Source of the DNA: Salinibacter ruber DSM 13855
GTDB lineage: Bacteria > Bacteroidota > Rhodothermia > Rhodothermales > Salinibacteraceae
Length of the DNA stretch: 64,000 bases
Assembly (NCBI RefSeq): GCF_000013045.1
Contig: NC_007677.1
Coordinates: forward strand, 1,116,001 to 1,180,000
Direction of reading: 5' to 3'
The notes under the pieces were generated by a model. That model was not told the DNA's origin and searched no databases. It worked only from the letters and a program-made list of their open reading frames with translations. Position 1 is the stretch's first letter. Each line of letters starts with the position of its first letter. Made by a program: the position numbers and the translations under genes. Shown one piece after another: positions 17,497 through 28,101 of this stretch.

Positions 17497-18468
17497 TTAG
17501 GGGGTTCTCTTCGATACATTTTTGATAATATCCGCAACGTTGGTCGAGAATGAAGACTGTTGGCCGCTATTATCTGGCTTGAAGCCAGTCTGTTGTGGAG
17601 AGAATATTGACTCGGTGGTTCTGAGGAGCACCGCGTTCTTTACTGCTGGCTCGTCGGTTGTTTTGGTGAATACCTCAAATGTCATTAGAGCATTATACCT
17701 GTGCCGGTTTACAACATAATTATGGCGTTCAGACCGATATGTCCTCGCAGAAGTAACGAGCCCAAAGAAAAGTAGGGAGAATATTGCGATCCGAGTAATC
17801 GCAAGCCTGGCGACTATCCACATAGGACGCTCTTGTATCGTAGAGCTTGCTTCTGCTATACCCGTGTATCCAAAAATTAAGAATAGTGCGTAAACAACTA
17901 CCAGTACAGCAAATGTAATAGATACACCTAAAGCGTATACGCTATACCACCAGTGTTTATTTGCCTCGTCTGAAAAATATTGTGCCCTTTCATTAACTGC
18001 ACCAGCCTGAGCTGACTCCTTCAGCTTTTCCTCAATTTCGCCAACTTATTTTTTTGTGTCAGAAACGCTATCTAGTAGATTTTTAGCTTCAGACTCTAAC
18101 TTCTTTATTCTTTCTATGTGCTGGTGTGCAGTATCACTTCCAGCTGTCGCAAGTATAATTCCTGACGCCTCGAACACCTTTCCCATCCCCTCCTGCAGAT
18201 TTCTTTGACCTCTTGGTAAGTCGCCTGATCCCCTGTTCAGGCTCTCTAGGGCATCATATATCGATTTGGCCCCATCTTTGACCTGTTTACCTGTCTTACC
18301 ACTAACTGTACGAAAGTCTACTTCGTTGTCCATCCTTTGGCATAGCTGGACTATCTTCTTCAACCTTGTCATGTTTGTTGGAGTAAGCCCGAAATCTGCT
18401 CCATCCTCGAGTATTTCATCTTGTTGGAGGTTACTCAACTTTTGAATTGCGTCGGGTGTTTTCGACAT
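17497..18468 (-). pseudogene. Cassette 1: two-helix membrane protein interrupted by one in-frame stop
   Basis: Read from the ATG at 18468, a 140-residue helical, coiled-coil-like domain runs to a TAA at 18048-18046, next to a seven-A tract. The same frame then continues without break to 17497. It gives more coiled coil (VGEIEEKLKESAQ), two membrane helices (around WWYSVYALGVSITFAVLVVV and WIVARLAITRIAIFSLLFF) and a ~75-residue C-terminal domain containing SIFSPQQTGF. Without the stop it is one 323-residue protein. The seamless coiled coil across the stop argues for a recent nonsense change; a short N-terminal product may still be made. I cannot assign a family. Confidence 0.65.
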
Positions 18469-18522
18469 ATTAAGTTAGTATACTATGAATACTAGGAGCA
18501 CCGGATCGACACTGAGACGCAC

Positions 18523-18529
18523 ACATAAC
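18523..18529 (-). other. Putative attI/first-cassette junction (GTTATGT core)
   Basis: The heptamer GTTATGT on the minus strand is identical to the core at both attC-like sites. It lies between the recombinase start and the first cassette gene, 55 bases upstream of that gene's ATG: exactly where an attI x attC junction is expected. A single heptamer is weak evidence alone; position makes it credible. Confidence 0.5.
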
Positions 18530-18617
18530 CCCTGATTATATCAGAGCACTCAACATATCCACGCACTCGTTTCGTAACCCCGTGGAACCAACGCAGTTGG
18601 GCGAACAGGACTGTTCA

Positions 18618-18665
18618 TATGTCAAGCAGGTTCGATTCACGGAATATCGCCTACCGCTTGACATA
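18618..18665. promoter_or_regulatory. 10-bp perfect inverted repeat in the presumed attI/promoter region
   Basis: TATGTCAAGC (18618-18627) and GCTTGACATA (18656-18665) are exact reverse complements separated by 28 bp, ~60 bp upstream of the recombinase ATG. Each arm contains TTGACA, outward or inward according to strand, resembling a -35 hexamer facing each way. No good -10 partner is visible for either. It could be an operator, an integrase accessory site or divergent promoters. Confidence 0.4.
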
Positions 18666-18726
18666 CTCGATATTGGCAATCTTACTTTCAAGCCATACGT
18701 CGTGTCGGAGCCAACTGCCGGTCGCC

Positions 18727-19658
18727 ATGCCCGATGCCCCAGACCAGTCGCCCAAACTCCTCGATCAGGTGCGGCAGACCTGCCGGCGCCGCCAGTACGG
18801 CTACCACACGGAAAAAGCGTACGTCCGCTGGGCCGAACGCTTCGCCTGCTTCCACGACACCACCCATCCCCGCCACCTCAACGAGGACGACATTCGCGCC
18901 TTCTTAGGTCACCTCGCGTCGGAGCGCAACGTGGCCGCCTCCACGCAGAACCAGGCCCTCAACGCCCTGACCGAACGAACGTGAGGGCGGAAGTGGTTTT
19001 AGACCGCGCCCTGATCTTCCTCTACGAACAGGTGCTTGAAATTGAGCTGGACGACATTGGACCGCTCGACCGCGCCGACCGCCCCAAACGCCTCCCCACG
19101 GTGCTCTCGCGCGAGGAGGTCCATCGCCTGTTCGACGCCATGTCGACGGGTCCGAATCGCCTGATCGCGCATCTTCTCTACGGCAGCGGCCTCCGGCTGT
19201 CCGAAGCCCTTCGCCTCCGGGTTAAAGAACTCGACGTTGGAACCAGCCGCCTCCACGTCCGGGACGGCGTGGGCGGCGTCTCCCTGCCGGATGCCATTGC
19301 AGAGAAGTATCCGAATGCAAAAACCGAGTGGCGCTGGCAGTACGTGTTTCCCCCCACGACCCTCTCGGAAGACCCGCGCAGCGGGGCGGCCCGCCGCCAC
19401 CACCGCTCCGACTCGGCCGTGCAGCGGGCCGTCAAGAAGGCCGCCGACGCGACCGACATCGAGAAGCGGGCCACCTGCCATACCCTTCGTCACTCGTTCG
19501 CCACGCACCTGCTGCAGGACGGCACCGATGTCCGGACCATTCAGCGGCTCCTGGGCCACGAGCAGCTGCGCACCACCATGCAGTACGTCCACGTCCTGGA
19601 GCAAAGCGGCGACGGCGTCACCAGCCCCCTCGACACGTTGCCCAAGGACTCAGCATAG
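18727..19658 (+). pseudogene. intI: Integron-type tyrosine recombinase (IntI-like), doubly disrupted
   Basis: The N-terminal SAM-like core-binding domain ([27 protein letters not shown]) and the catalytic domain are recognisable. The region [23 protein letters not shown]...DPRSG..RRHH is the extra segment that separates IntI from XerC/D. Catalytic Arg ([11 protein letters not shown]), [17 protein letters not shown] and the Tyr in MQYVHV remain. Two lesions disable it: a 44 bp insertion at 18971-19014 shifts the frame and causes a TGA at 18982, and ~35 residues with the KxxKDR beta-hairpin lysine are missing in frame after VRDG (near 19266). Start ATG 18727 begins MPDAPDQSP. Confidence 0.85.
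18971..19014. other. 44-bp insertion in the recombinase flanked by 7-bp direct repeats
   Basis: GCCCTGA occurs at 18964-18970 and again at 19008-19014. Removing one copy with the intervening 37 bp restores the frame as [15 protein letters not shown], matching the family (NALLFLYREVL). The 37 bp has no clear inverted ends. It looks like a small insertion or the footprint of an excised element with a 7 bp target duplication. Confidence 0.75.
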
Positions 19659-19780
19659 CGCTCCCCGCCTTCTCGACGCGTGCCCCACGTCCCGCGTCCG
19701 ACGTACCCGCTGGCTCTGCTCGCCTGCTTTGAGAAAAACCGTCGCTCCAGGTAGGCTCCGGCGCAGGGCCGGGAGGGACT

Positions 19781-22311
<2,531 letters not shown>

Positions 22312-22953
22312 ATGCGTTCTGTTGTTTGCGCGTTAGTTCTCATGGGGCTGCTCGCGGGGGGCACTGCGAGTCAGGCCCAGGACACCCGTCAGTACGGGTT
22401 CACGATCGGCGTCAACCGGGTGACCCTGCAGTCCCCGGCGTCCGACCTGGGCAGCTATTTTGCCGCGGTCGGCGGGGGCGTGGTGCGCCAGCCCCTGTAC
22501 GGCCCCGTGTCGGCGCAGGCCGAACTCCTGATCAGCCAGAAGGGCACCCGGGTCGATCGCGAGGAGGGCGGGGCCATCGACTACGGCGCCGGGTACCTCA
22601 AACTGCCCCTCCTCCTGCACCTGGAGGCGCCGTCCGTCCAGTCGGTCGTGGTGCACGGGGAGGCCGGTGGGTTCGGGGCCGTCAAGCTGTTTGAGCGGCA
22701 GACGCCGGGGGGCGACGTGAACCTGCCCTTCGACACGGGCCGGTCGTTCTACCGCCGCCTCGACGCCGGGGTCGTGGCGGGCGTGGGGGCCGCCCTCCCG
22801 ATTGGGGGACAGCGGCTCAACCTGACCGTACGCCGGGTGTGGGGGCTGCGGGACGCGGCGCGCGACGTGACGGACCAGCCGTTCCCCGAGGCCTCCTTTC
22901 CCGCGGAGGGGAAGACGCGGGCGTGGTCGCTGATGCTGCGCCTCGGCCTTTAG
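22312..22953 (+). CDS. PorT-like outer-membrane beta-barrel protein
   Basis: A 213-residue exported protein: signal peptide ~1-23 (VVCALVLMGLLAGGTASQAQ), then an eight-strand-barrel-like pattern of alternating strands with GSYFAAVGGGV near the N-terminus, LKLPLLLHL centrally and a final strand ending SLMLRLGL. The LKLPLLLH motif is typical of the PorT/OMP_b-brl_2 group in Bacteroidota. Function is not known. The stop lies in a 13-bp tandem repeat. The start ATG at 22312 is chosen because it precedes the signal peptide. Confidence 0.7.
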   Translation: MRSVVCALVLMGLLAGGTASQAQDTRQYGFTIGVNRVTLQSPASDLGSYFAAVGGGVVRQPLYGPVSAQAELLISQKGTRVDREEGGAIDYGAGYLKLPLLLHLEAPSVQSVVVHGEAGGFGAVKLFERQTPGGDVNLPFDTGRSFYRRLDAGVVAGVGAALPIGGQRLNLTVRRVWGLRDAARDVTDQPFPEASFPAEGKTRAWSLMLRLGL

Positions 22954-22976
22954 TGGAGGCGGGTAGTGGAGGCGGG
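22951..22976. repeat. 13-bp tandem duplication at a stop codon
   Basis: TAGTGGAGGCGGG occurs twice head-to-tail (22951-22963, 22964-22976); the first TAG is the stop of the barrel gene. A local slippage duplication, probably without function. Confidence 0.85.
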
Positions 22977-23240
22977 GGCCGCCCGTGAAAACGCGTCGTC
23001 GGGGAAGCGCTCCAGGTGGAATCAATAACAGAATCAACAGCCGAGGCAGGGCCCAATCGGCTCTCAGCCGACGCTGGGAGGGACAATCGGGGGCGGTGGG
23101 GCGTTTGCAAAACGGCGGTCGGCCTCTTTTCTTGAACCAATCTCCCCCACAGTTCCCCTTTGTCCCACGGCGGACCGCGCCCCAGGCGCCGCCCCGCCGT
23201 GCGGTCGATGTTTGTTTTTTGACGACGACCCCTCGGGCAC

Positions 23241-26200
23241 ATGTACCTCAGCAAACTCGAACTGCAGGGCTTCAAGAGCTTTGCGGATGAGACCACGCTC
23301 ACGTTCGACCCCGGCGTGACCACCATCGTCGGGCCGAACGGGTGCGGCAAGTCGAACATCGTCGACGCCATCCGCTGGGTCATCGGCGAGCAGCGTCCCA
23401 CCGTGCTCCGGTCGGAGAAGATGGAGAACCTCATCTTTAACGGCACGGCCGACCGGCGCCCGCTCGGCATGGCGGAGGTGGAGCTGACGATCGAAAACAC
23501 CGACGGGGTGCTGCCCACGGAGTACGCCGAAGTCACGATCGGCCGCCGCCTCTTCCGCGACGGCACGTCCGAGTACTTGATGAACGGGACCACGTGCCGC
23601 CTCAAGGACATCACGGACCTGTTCATGGACACCGGGATGGCGGCGGACGCCTACTCGGTGATCGAGCTGAAGATGGTCGACGAACTGGTGTCCGGCTCCA
23701 CCGAGGACCGCCGGCGCATGTTTGAGGAGGCGGCCGGCATCACACGCTACAAGATGCGCCGGCGCCAGGCCCTCCGCAAGCTCGACGGCACGCAGTCGGA
23801 CCTGGAGCGCATCCGCGACCTGACCGACGAGGTGAGCACGCAGGTGGAGCGCCTGGAGCGGCAGGCCGAGAAGGCGCAGCGGTACCAGGAGGCGGAGGCG
23901 GAGCTGCGGCGCCTGGAACTGCTGCTCGCGCAGGTGGAGTTCAACCGGCTTACGGAGCGCCAGGACGCGCTCCAGCAGAAAGAGACGGAGCACGCCGAGC
24001 GGGCCGCGGCGCGGGCCGAGGACGAGGAGGCGACCGAGGCCCGCCTTCAGGAGCTGCGGGAGACGCTCGCGACCCGGGAGGCCACCCTCCAGGAGCGTCG
24101 GGAGGCGCTCCAGGAGCACCGGGCGCGCGTCCGGGAGTTGGAGGCGGAGCAGCGGCTGCAGCGGGAGCGTCTCACCCGGGCCCGCAACGACCGCGACGAG
24201 GCGCAACAGGCCCAGGAGGAGGCCCGCGAGCGGCGTAGGGCCCTGACCGACGAGGTGGAGCGCCTGGAGAGCGCCCTGGAGCAGGCCCGTCCCGCCCTCG
24301 ACGACGCCGAGGCCGCCCTCGATGACGCCCGCGAGGAGCGGGACGCGGCGAAGGCGGCCGCAACCGACCGCCGTGAAGACGTTCGGGAGCGCCGCGAGGC
24401 CGCCGAGGCGGCGGAGGCCGAGCACGCCGAGCAGCGCCGGGCGCTCGACCAGCGCACGAACCGGCAGGAGCTTCTGGAGGACGAGCGGACGCGTGCCCGC
24501 ACCCAGTACGACGACCTGGCGGAGACCATCGATGGGCTCGACGCGCGCATCGACGAGGCGGAGGCGGACCGCGCCGCCGCCCAGGAGGCGCTCGAGGAGG
24601 CCCGCTCGGCCCGGGCGGAGGCCGCCACGGAGCGCGACGAGCGGCGGGCCGCCCTGGAAGCGGCGCAGGACGAGCTTCGGGAGCTGGAACGCCGCCGGGA
24701 CGCCGCCGAGGCGGAGGTCGAACTCCTCGAGGGCCTCGTCGGCAGCTACGACGAGGTTTCGGATGCCGTGCAGTTCCTGGCCGCCGAGGAGCTGTTCGAC
24801 GACCTCTACACCGTGGCCGACGTGCTCGGGTGCGACGACGACGTCCGCGTGGCGCTCGACGCAGCCCTGGGCGCCCTCGCCTCCTGCGTGGTCGTGCCCA
24901 CCGTCGACGACGCCCGGGCCGCCGTGGCCCGGCTGCGCGACGCCGAGAAGGGACAGACCTCGTTCCTCGTGCTCGACCGCCTTCCCGACGCGCCGCCGTC
25001 CGTGTCGGCGCCCGAGGGCGCGGTGCCCCTCCGAGACGTCGTCCGCACGACGGACCCGGCGTACGCGCCCCTGGCCGACACGCTGCTGCGTGATTGCTTC
25101 CTCGTCGACACGCTGGCGGCGGCGGAGGCCCTCGCCGAGCAGACGCAGGACGCGGCCCGGTCGGTGCGGGTGTTTGCCCGCACGGGCGAGTGGGTCGACT
25201 CGACCGGTGTCCTTCGGGGGGGGAGCCGGCAGGAGGACGTGTCGCCGGCCGCGAGTCGCCTGGGGCGCCGCGAGCAGTTGGCCCGCGCCCGCGAGCAACT
25301 GGGCGACCTGCAGGCGGCCTGCGAGGAGCAGGACGAAGACGTGGCGGAGGCGGAGGCCGCCCTCAACGAGATCGACCTCGCGGGCCACGAGTCTGCGGTA
25401 CAGGAGGCCGAGGCGACCCTCGCCGACGCCGAGCAGCGCCTGGAGCGGCTCCGCTACGAGCGAACGTCGACCGAGGAGCGGCGCGCCGAGCTGCAAGAGC
25501 GCCTCGACGAGATTGAGGAGGAGCTCACCGAGCACGAGGACCGCGTCCACGAGCTGCGGGAGGCGGTGGAGGCCGCCGAGGAAGAGATGCAGCGCCGGCG
25601 CCAGGAGCGCGCCGAGGCGGAGGAGGCCCTCGCCGAGGCGGAGGAACGCGAGCGGGCGGCCGTCGACGCCTTCAGCGAGGCGCAGGTGGCGGCCGTCGAG
25701 GCCCGGAACCGGGTGGACAACCTGGAGCAGGACCTGGAGCGGACCCGCGACCAGATCGACGAGATCGACCAACAGACCGGCGAGCGCACGGCCAAAATCG
25801 AGGACCTGGAGGCGACCATCGAGGCGGCCCTCGACGAGCAGACGGAGCTGGACGAACAGATCGAGGCCCTTCGCGAGGAGCGCGAGGACCGGGACGAGTC
25901 CGTGGAGGCGGCCGAAGCGGCGCTCCAGGAGACGAAGGCAGAGATCGAGGAAGTGGAGTCTCGCCTCCGGTCGATCCGGCAGGAGCGCGAGGCGGCCCTG
26001 GAGCAGAAAAACGAGGCCGCCGTGGCCCTGACGAAGGTGGAGACCCGCACCCAGGACCTGCTCGACAGCATGGCGGCGGACTTCGACCGGGACCTGGCGG
26101 ACGACCCGGTGTCGGTGCCCGAGGCGTTCGACGAGAGCGAGGCGCAGTCCGAGGTCAAGAGCCTGCGCGGGACGATCAACGCCCTGGGCGACGTGAATCC

Positions 26201-26801
26201 CCTCGCGCTTGAGGAGTACGAGGACGAAAAGGAGCGCCTCGACTTTCTGCGGGAGCAGAAGACGGACCTGGAGGAGGCGGAGGACACGCTCCTCGACACC
26301 ATTCAGGAGATCAACACGAAGGCCTCGGAGCGCTTCATGGAGACCTTCGACGAGATCAAGGAGAGCTTCGGCACCATCTTCACCGAGCTGTTCGGGGAGG
26401 GCGCCTCCGCGGAGCTGCAGCTCGAGGACCCGGACGACCCCATCGACTCGGCGATCGAGATCGTGGCCAAGCCACGGGGCAAGCGGCCCGTTACGCTCGA
26501 CCAGCTGTCCAGCGGCGAGAAGGCCCTCACGGCCACCGCGCTGCTCTTCTCCATCTACCTCGTGAAGCCGAGCCCCTTCTGCGTCCTCGACGAGGTGGAC
26601 GCGCCGCTCGACGACGCCAACGTGGAGCGCTTCATGAACCTCGTCCGTCGCTTCGAGGACGACACCCAGTTCGTGCTCGTGACCCACAACCAGCGCACGA
26701 TGGACCTCTCGGACCGCATGTACGGGGTGACGATGGAGGAGCAGGGCGTGTCGACGCTCGTGGGGGTGGAGTTCGACGAGGCCGCGGAGCTGACCGAGTA
26801 G
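23241..26801 (+). CDS. smc: Chromosome segregation ATPase SMC
   Basis: A 1186-residue SMC, full length. The N-terminal head has Walker A GPNGCGKSNIVDAIRWVIGEQ (split here: GPNGCGKSN at ~32-40). Two long coiled coils flank a hinge at ~500-650 (SYDEVSDAVQFLAAEELF onward). The C-terminal head has the signature LSSGEKALTATALLF and Walker B VLDEVDAPLDDANV. It forms the condensin core with ScpA and ScpB (not in this window), organising and segregating the chromosome. The coiled coils are extremely rich in Glu, Arg and Ala. The MscS gene starts 54 bp downstream and may be cotranscribed. Confidence 0.97.
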   Translation: MYLSKLELQGFKSFADETTLTFDPGVTTIVGPNGCGKSNIVDAIRWVIGEQRPTVLRSEKMENLIFNGTADRRPLGMAEVELTIENTDGVLPTEYAEVTIGRRLFRDGTSEYLMNGTTCRLKDITDLFMDTGMAADAYSVIELKMVDELVSGSTEDRRRMFEEAAGITRYKMRRRQALRKLDGTQSDLERIRDLTDEVSTQVERLERQAEKAQRYQEAEAELRRLELLLAQVEFNRLTERQDALQQKETEHAERAAARAEDEEATEARLQELRETLATREATLQERREALQEHRARVRELEAEQRLQRERLTRARNDRDEAQQAQEEARERRRALTDEVERLESALEQARPALDDAEAALDDAREERDAAKAAATDRREDVRERREAAEAAEAEHAEQRRALDQRTNRQELLEDERTRARTQYDDLAETIDGLDARIDEAEADRAAAQEALEEARSARAEAATERDERRAALEAAQDELRELERRRDAAEAEVELLEGLVGSYDEVSDAVQFLAAEELFDDLYTVADVLGCDDDVRVALDAALGALASCVVVPTVDDARAAVARLRDAEKGQTSFLVLDRLPDAPPSVSAPEGAVPLRDVVRTTDPAYAPLADTLLRDCFLVDTLAAAEALAEQTQDAARSVRVFARTGEWVDSTGVLRGGSRQEDVSPAASRLGRREQLARAREQLGDLQAACEEQDEDVAEAEAALNEIDLAGHESAVQEAEATLADAEQRLERLRYERTSTEERRAELQERLDEIEEELTEHEDRVHELREAVEAAEEEMQRRRQERAEAEEALAEAEERERAAVDAFSEAQVAAVEARNRVDNLEQDLERTRDQIDEIDQQTGERTAKIEDLEATIEAALDEQTELDEQIEALREEREDRDESVEAAEAALQETKAEIEEVESRLRSIRQEREAALEQKNEAAVALTKVETRTQDLLDSMAADFDRDLADDPVSVPEAFDESEAQSEVKSLRGTINALGDVNPLALEEYEDEKERLDFLREQKTDLEEAEDTLLDTIQEINTKASERFMETFDEIKESFGTIFTELFGEGASAELQLEDPDDPIDSAIEIVAKPRGKRPVTLDQLSSGEKALTATALLFSIYLVKPSPFCVLDEVDAPLDDANVERFMNLVRRFEDDTQFVLVTHNQRTMDLSDRMYGVTMEEQGVSTLVGVEFDEAAELTE

Positions 26802-26855
26802 GGCGGGAACACTGGGGCGCGTCGTGCACGCTGGAATGCCACAGGCCCGAATCGA

Positions 26856-27971
26856 ATGGATGCGTTGCTTACGGAGGCGCTGAATGTGTTGCGCCGCACC
26901 GGTCTCGACGCCGTGCTGATCCTCGCGGGGGCCGCCGTGCTGGGAGGGCTCGTCTACGGCGCGGTGCACCGCGGCCTCCGGGCCCTCACGCGGGGGCTGG
27001 AGGGGACGCTCCCCCTGCGCGGGGCGCTCCTCCGATGGACCCGCGGGCCACTCCGCGTGCTGGCGCCCGTGGCGTGCGTCTACCTGGCGCTTCCTGCCGT
27101 CCGCGCGTCCTTCGCCGATACGACCCAGGCGGTGCTCGACAACGGGCTGCAGGGCCTGTTCGTCGTGGGGGTGGCCTGGGCGCTAATCGCGGTGCTGTAC
27201 GCCGTGGAGGAGGCGGTCTCGGAGCGGTACAAAACGGACGTGCCGGACAACCTGGAGGCCCGGAAGATCATCACGCAGACGCGCATCCTCCGCCGGATCG
27301 CCGCGACGGCCATCGTGGTCATTGCGGGTGGCATTGTGCTCATGCAGTACGATCCCCTCCGGGAACTGGGCACCGGCATCCTGGCGTCGGCGGGCATCGT
27401 GGGCATCGTCGTCGGCGTCGCGGCCCAGCGCACGCTCAGCGACCTCATTGCCGGCATTCAGATTGCACTCACCCAGCCCATCCGGGTCGAGGACGTGGTC
27501 ATCGTGGAGGGCGAGTTTGGGTGGATCGAAGAAATCACGCTGACCTACGTCGTGGTGCGGGTGTGGGACCGGCGGCGCATCGTCCTCCCCATTACGCACT
27601 TTTTGGAGCAGCCCTTTCAGAATTGGACCCGCACCTCGGCGGACCTCATCGGGACGGTCTTTTTGTACCTCGACTACACGGTGCCGGTGGAGGAGCTGCG
27701 CGACGAGCTCCGGCGCATCGTGGAGGCGTCGGAGCACTGGGACGGGGACGTGGTGGGGCTGCAGATGACCGACGCCTCCGAGCGCACCGTCACGCTGCGG
27801 GCCACCGCAAGCGCCAAGGACGCGTCCACGCTGTGGAGCCTGCGCTGCGAGATCCGCGAGCGGCTCGTGGCCTACATCCGCGAGCACCATCCCGACGCCC
27901 TGCCGGCGCTGCGCACGCGGCTCGATGGGCCGGGGGAGGGCGAACGCCCGGCCAGGGGCGGAGATGCATAG
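26856..27971 (+). CDS. MscS-family mechanosensitive channel
   Basis: A 371-residue small-conductance mechanosensitive channel. Hydrophobic helices lie at ~13-33, ~62-80, ~93-112 and ~150-168. They are followed by the pore-lining TM3 region (GIVGIVVGVAAQRTLSDLIAGIQIALTQP) and the MscS beta domain (VEDVVIVEGEFGWIEEITLTYVVVRVWDRRRIVLPI) and C-terminal alpha/beta domain. By family knowledge it opens under membrane tension to release solutes on hypo-osmotic shock, which fits a salt-adapted cell. It follows smc by 54 bp on the same strand. Confidence 0.9.
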   Translation: MDALLTEALNVLRRTGLDAVLILAGAAVLGGLVYGAVHRGLRALTRGLEGTLPLRGALLRWTRGPLRVLAPVACVYLALPAVRASFADTTQAVLDNGLQGLFVVGVAWALIAVLYAVEEAVSERYKTDVPDNLEARKIITQTRILRRIAATAIVVIAGGIVLMQYDPLRELGTGILASAGIVGIVVGVAAQRTLSDLIAGIQIALTQPIRVEDVVIVEGEFGWIEEITLTYVVVRVWDRRRIVLPITHFLEQPFQNWTRTSADLIGTVFLYLDYTVPVEELRDELRRIVEASEHWDGDVVGLQMTDASERTVTLRATASAKDASTLWSLRCEIRERLVAYIREHHPDALPALRTRLDGPGEGERPARGGDA

Positions 27972-28101
27972 GTTGCCCTCATCAAAACGGGCCGACGCTT
28001 CGGGGACGCTCTCCACTTCGTCGCCCAAAGTCTGATTTGCTTCGCTGGCGCCGCAAGGGGAGGCCCTTTCCCGCGGCCCGATCGCGCCCGCTGGCCCCAC
28101 C

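Larger units (their letters stand above)
16518..19658. mobile_element. Decayed integron: broken integrase, attI-like site and two attC-flanked cassettes
   Basis: The arrangement is canonical for an integron. An IntI-type recombinase remnant lies on +. Its 5' end faces an array of two cassettes on -, transcribed away from it. Each cassette has one gene followed by a ~188 bp imperfect inverted-repeat site with GTTATGT/ACATAAC ends; the same heptamer at 18523-18529 marks the attI-proximal edge. The island is visibly more AT-rich (especially 17.5-18.5 kb) than the flanks. The sites are inferred from two copies compared by eye; the recombinase assignment is firm. The integrase is disabled, so the array is likely frozen unless a second integrase exists in the genome. 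Confidence 0.75.

Noticed and set aside
16500-18500. CRISPR array or simple IS element as explanation for the island repeats
   Set aside because: There are only two ~188 bp units with a gene between them, not short regular repeats, and no transposase is present; attC-flanked cassettes fit better.
18610-18630. LexA box near CTGTTCATATGTCAAGCAG, as in SOS-controlled intI genes
   Set aside because: The CTG...CAG spacing is 13 bases rather than the 10 of the known box.
23064-26969. 1301-codon open frame antisense to smc
   Set aside because: It covers the whole of smc and reads as Leu/Arg/Gly-rich repeats; it arises because high-GC coiled-coil codons leave few stops in the complementary frame. 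smc is unambiguous.
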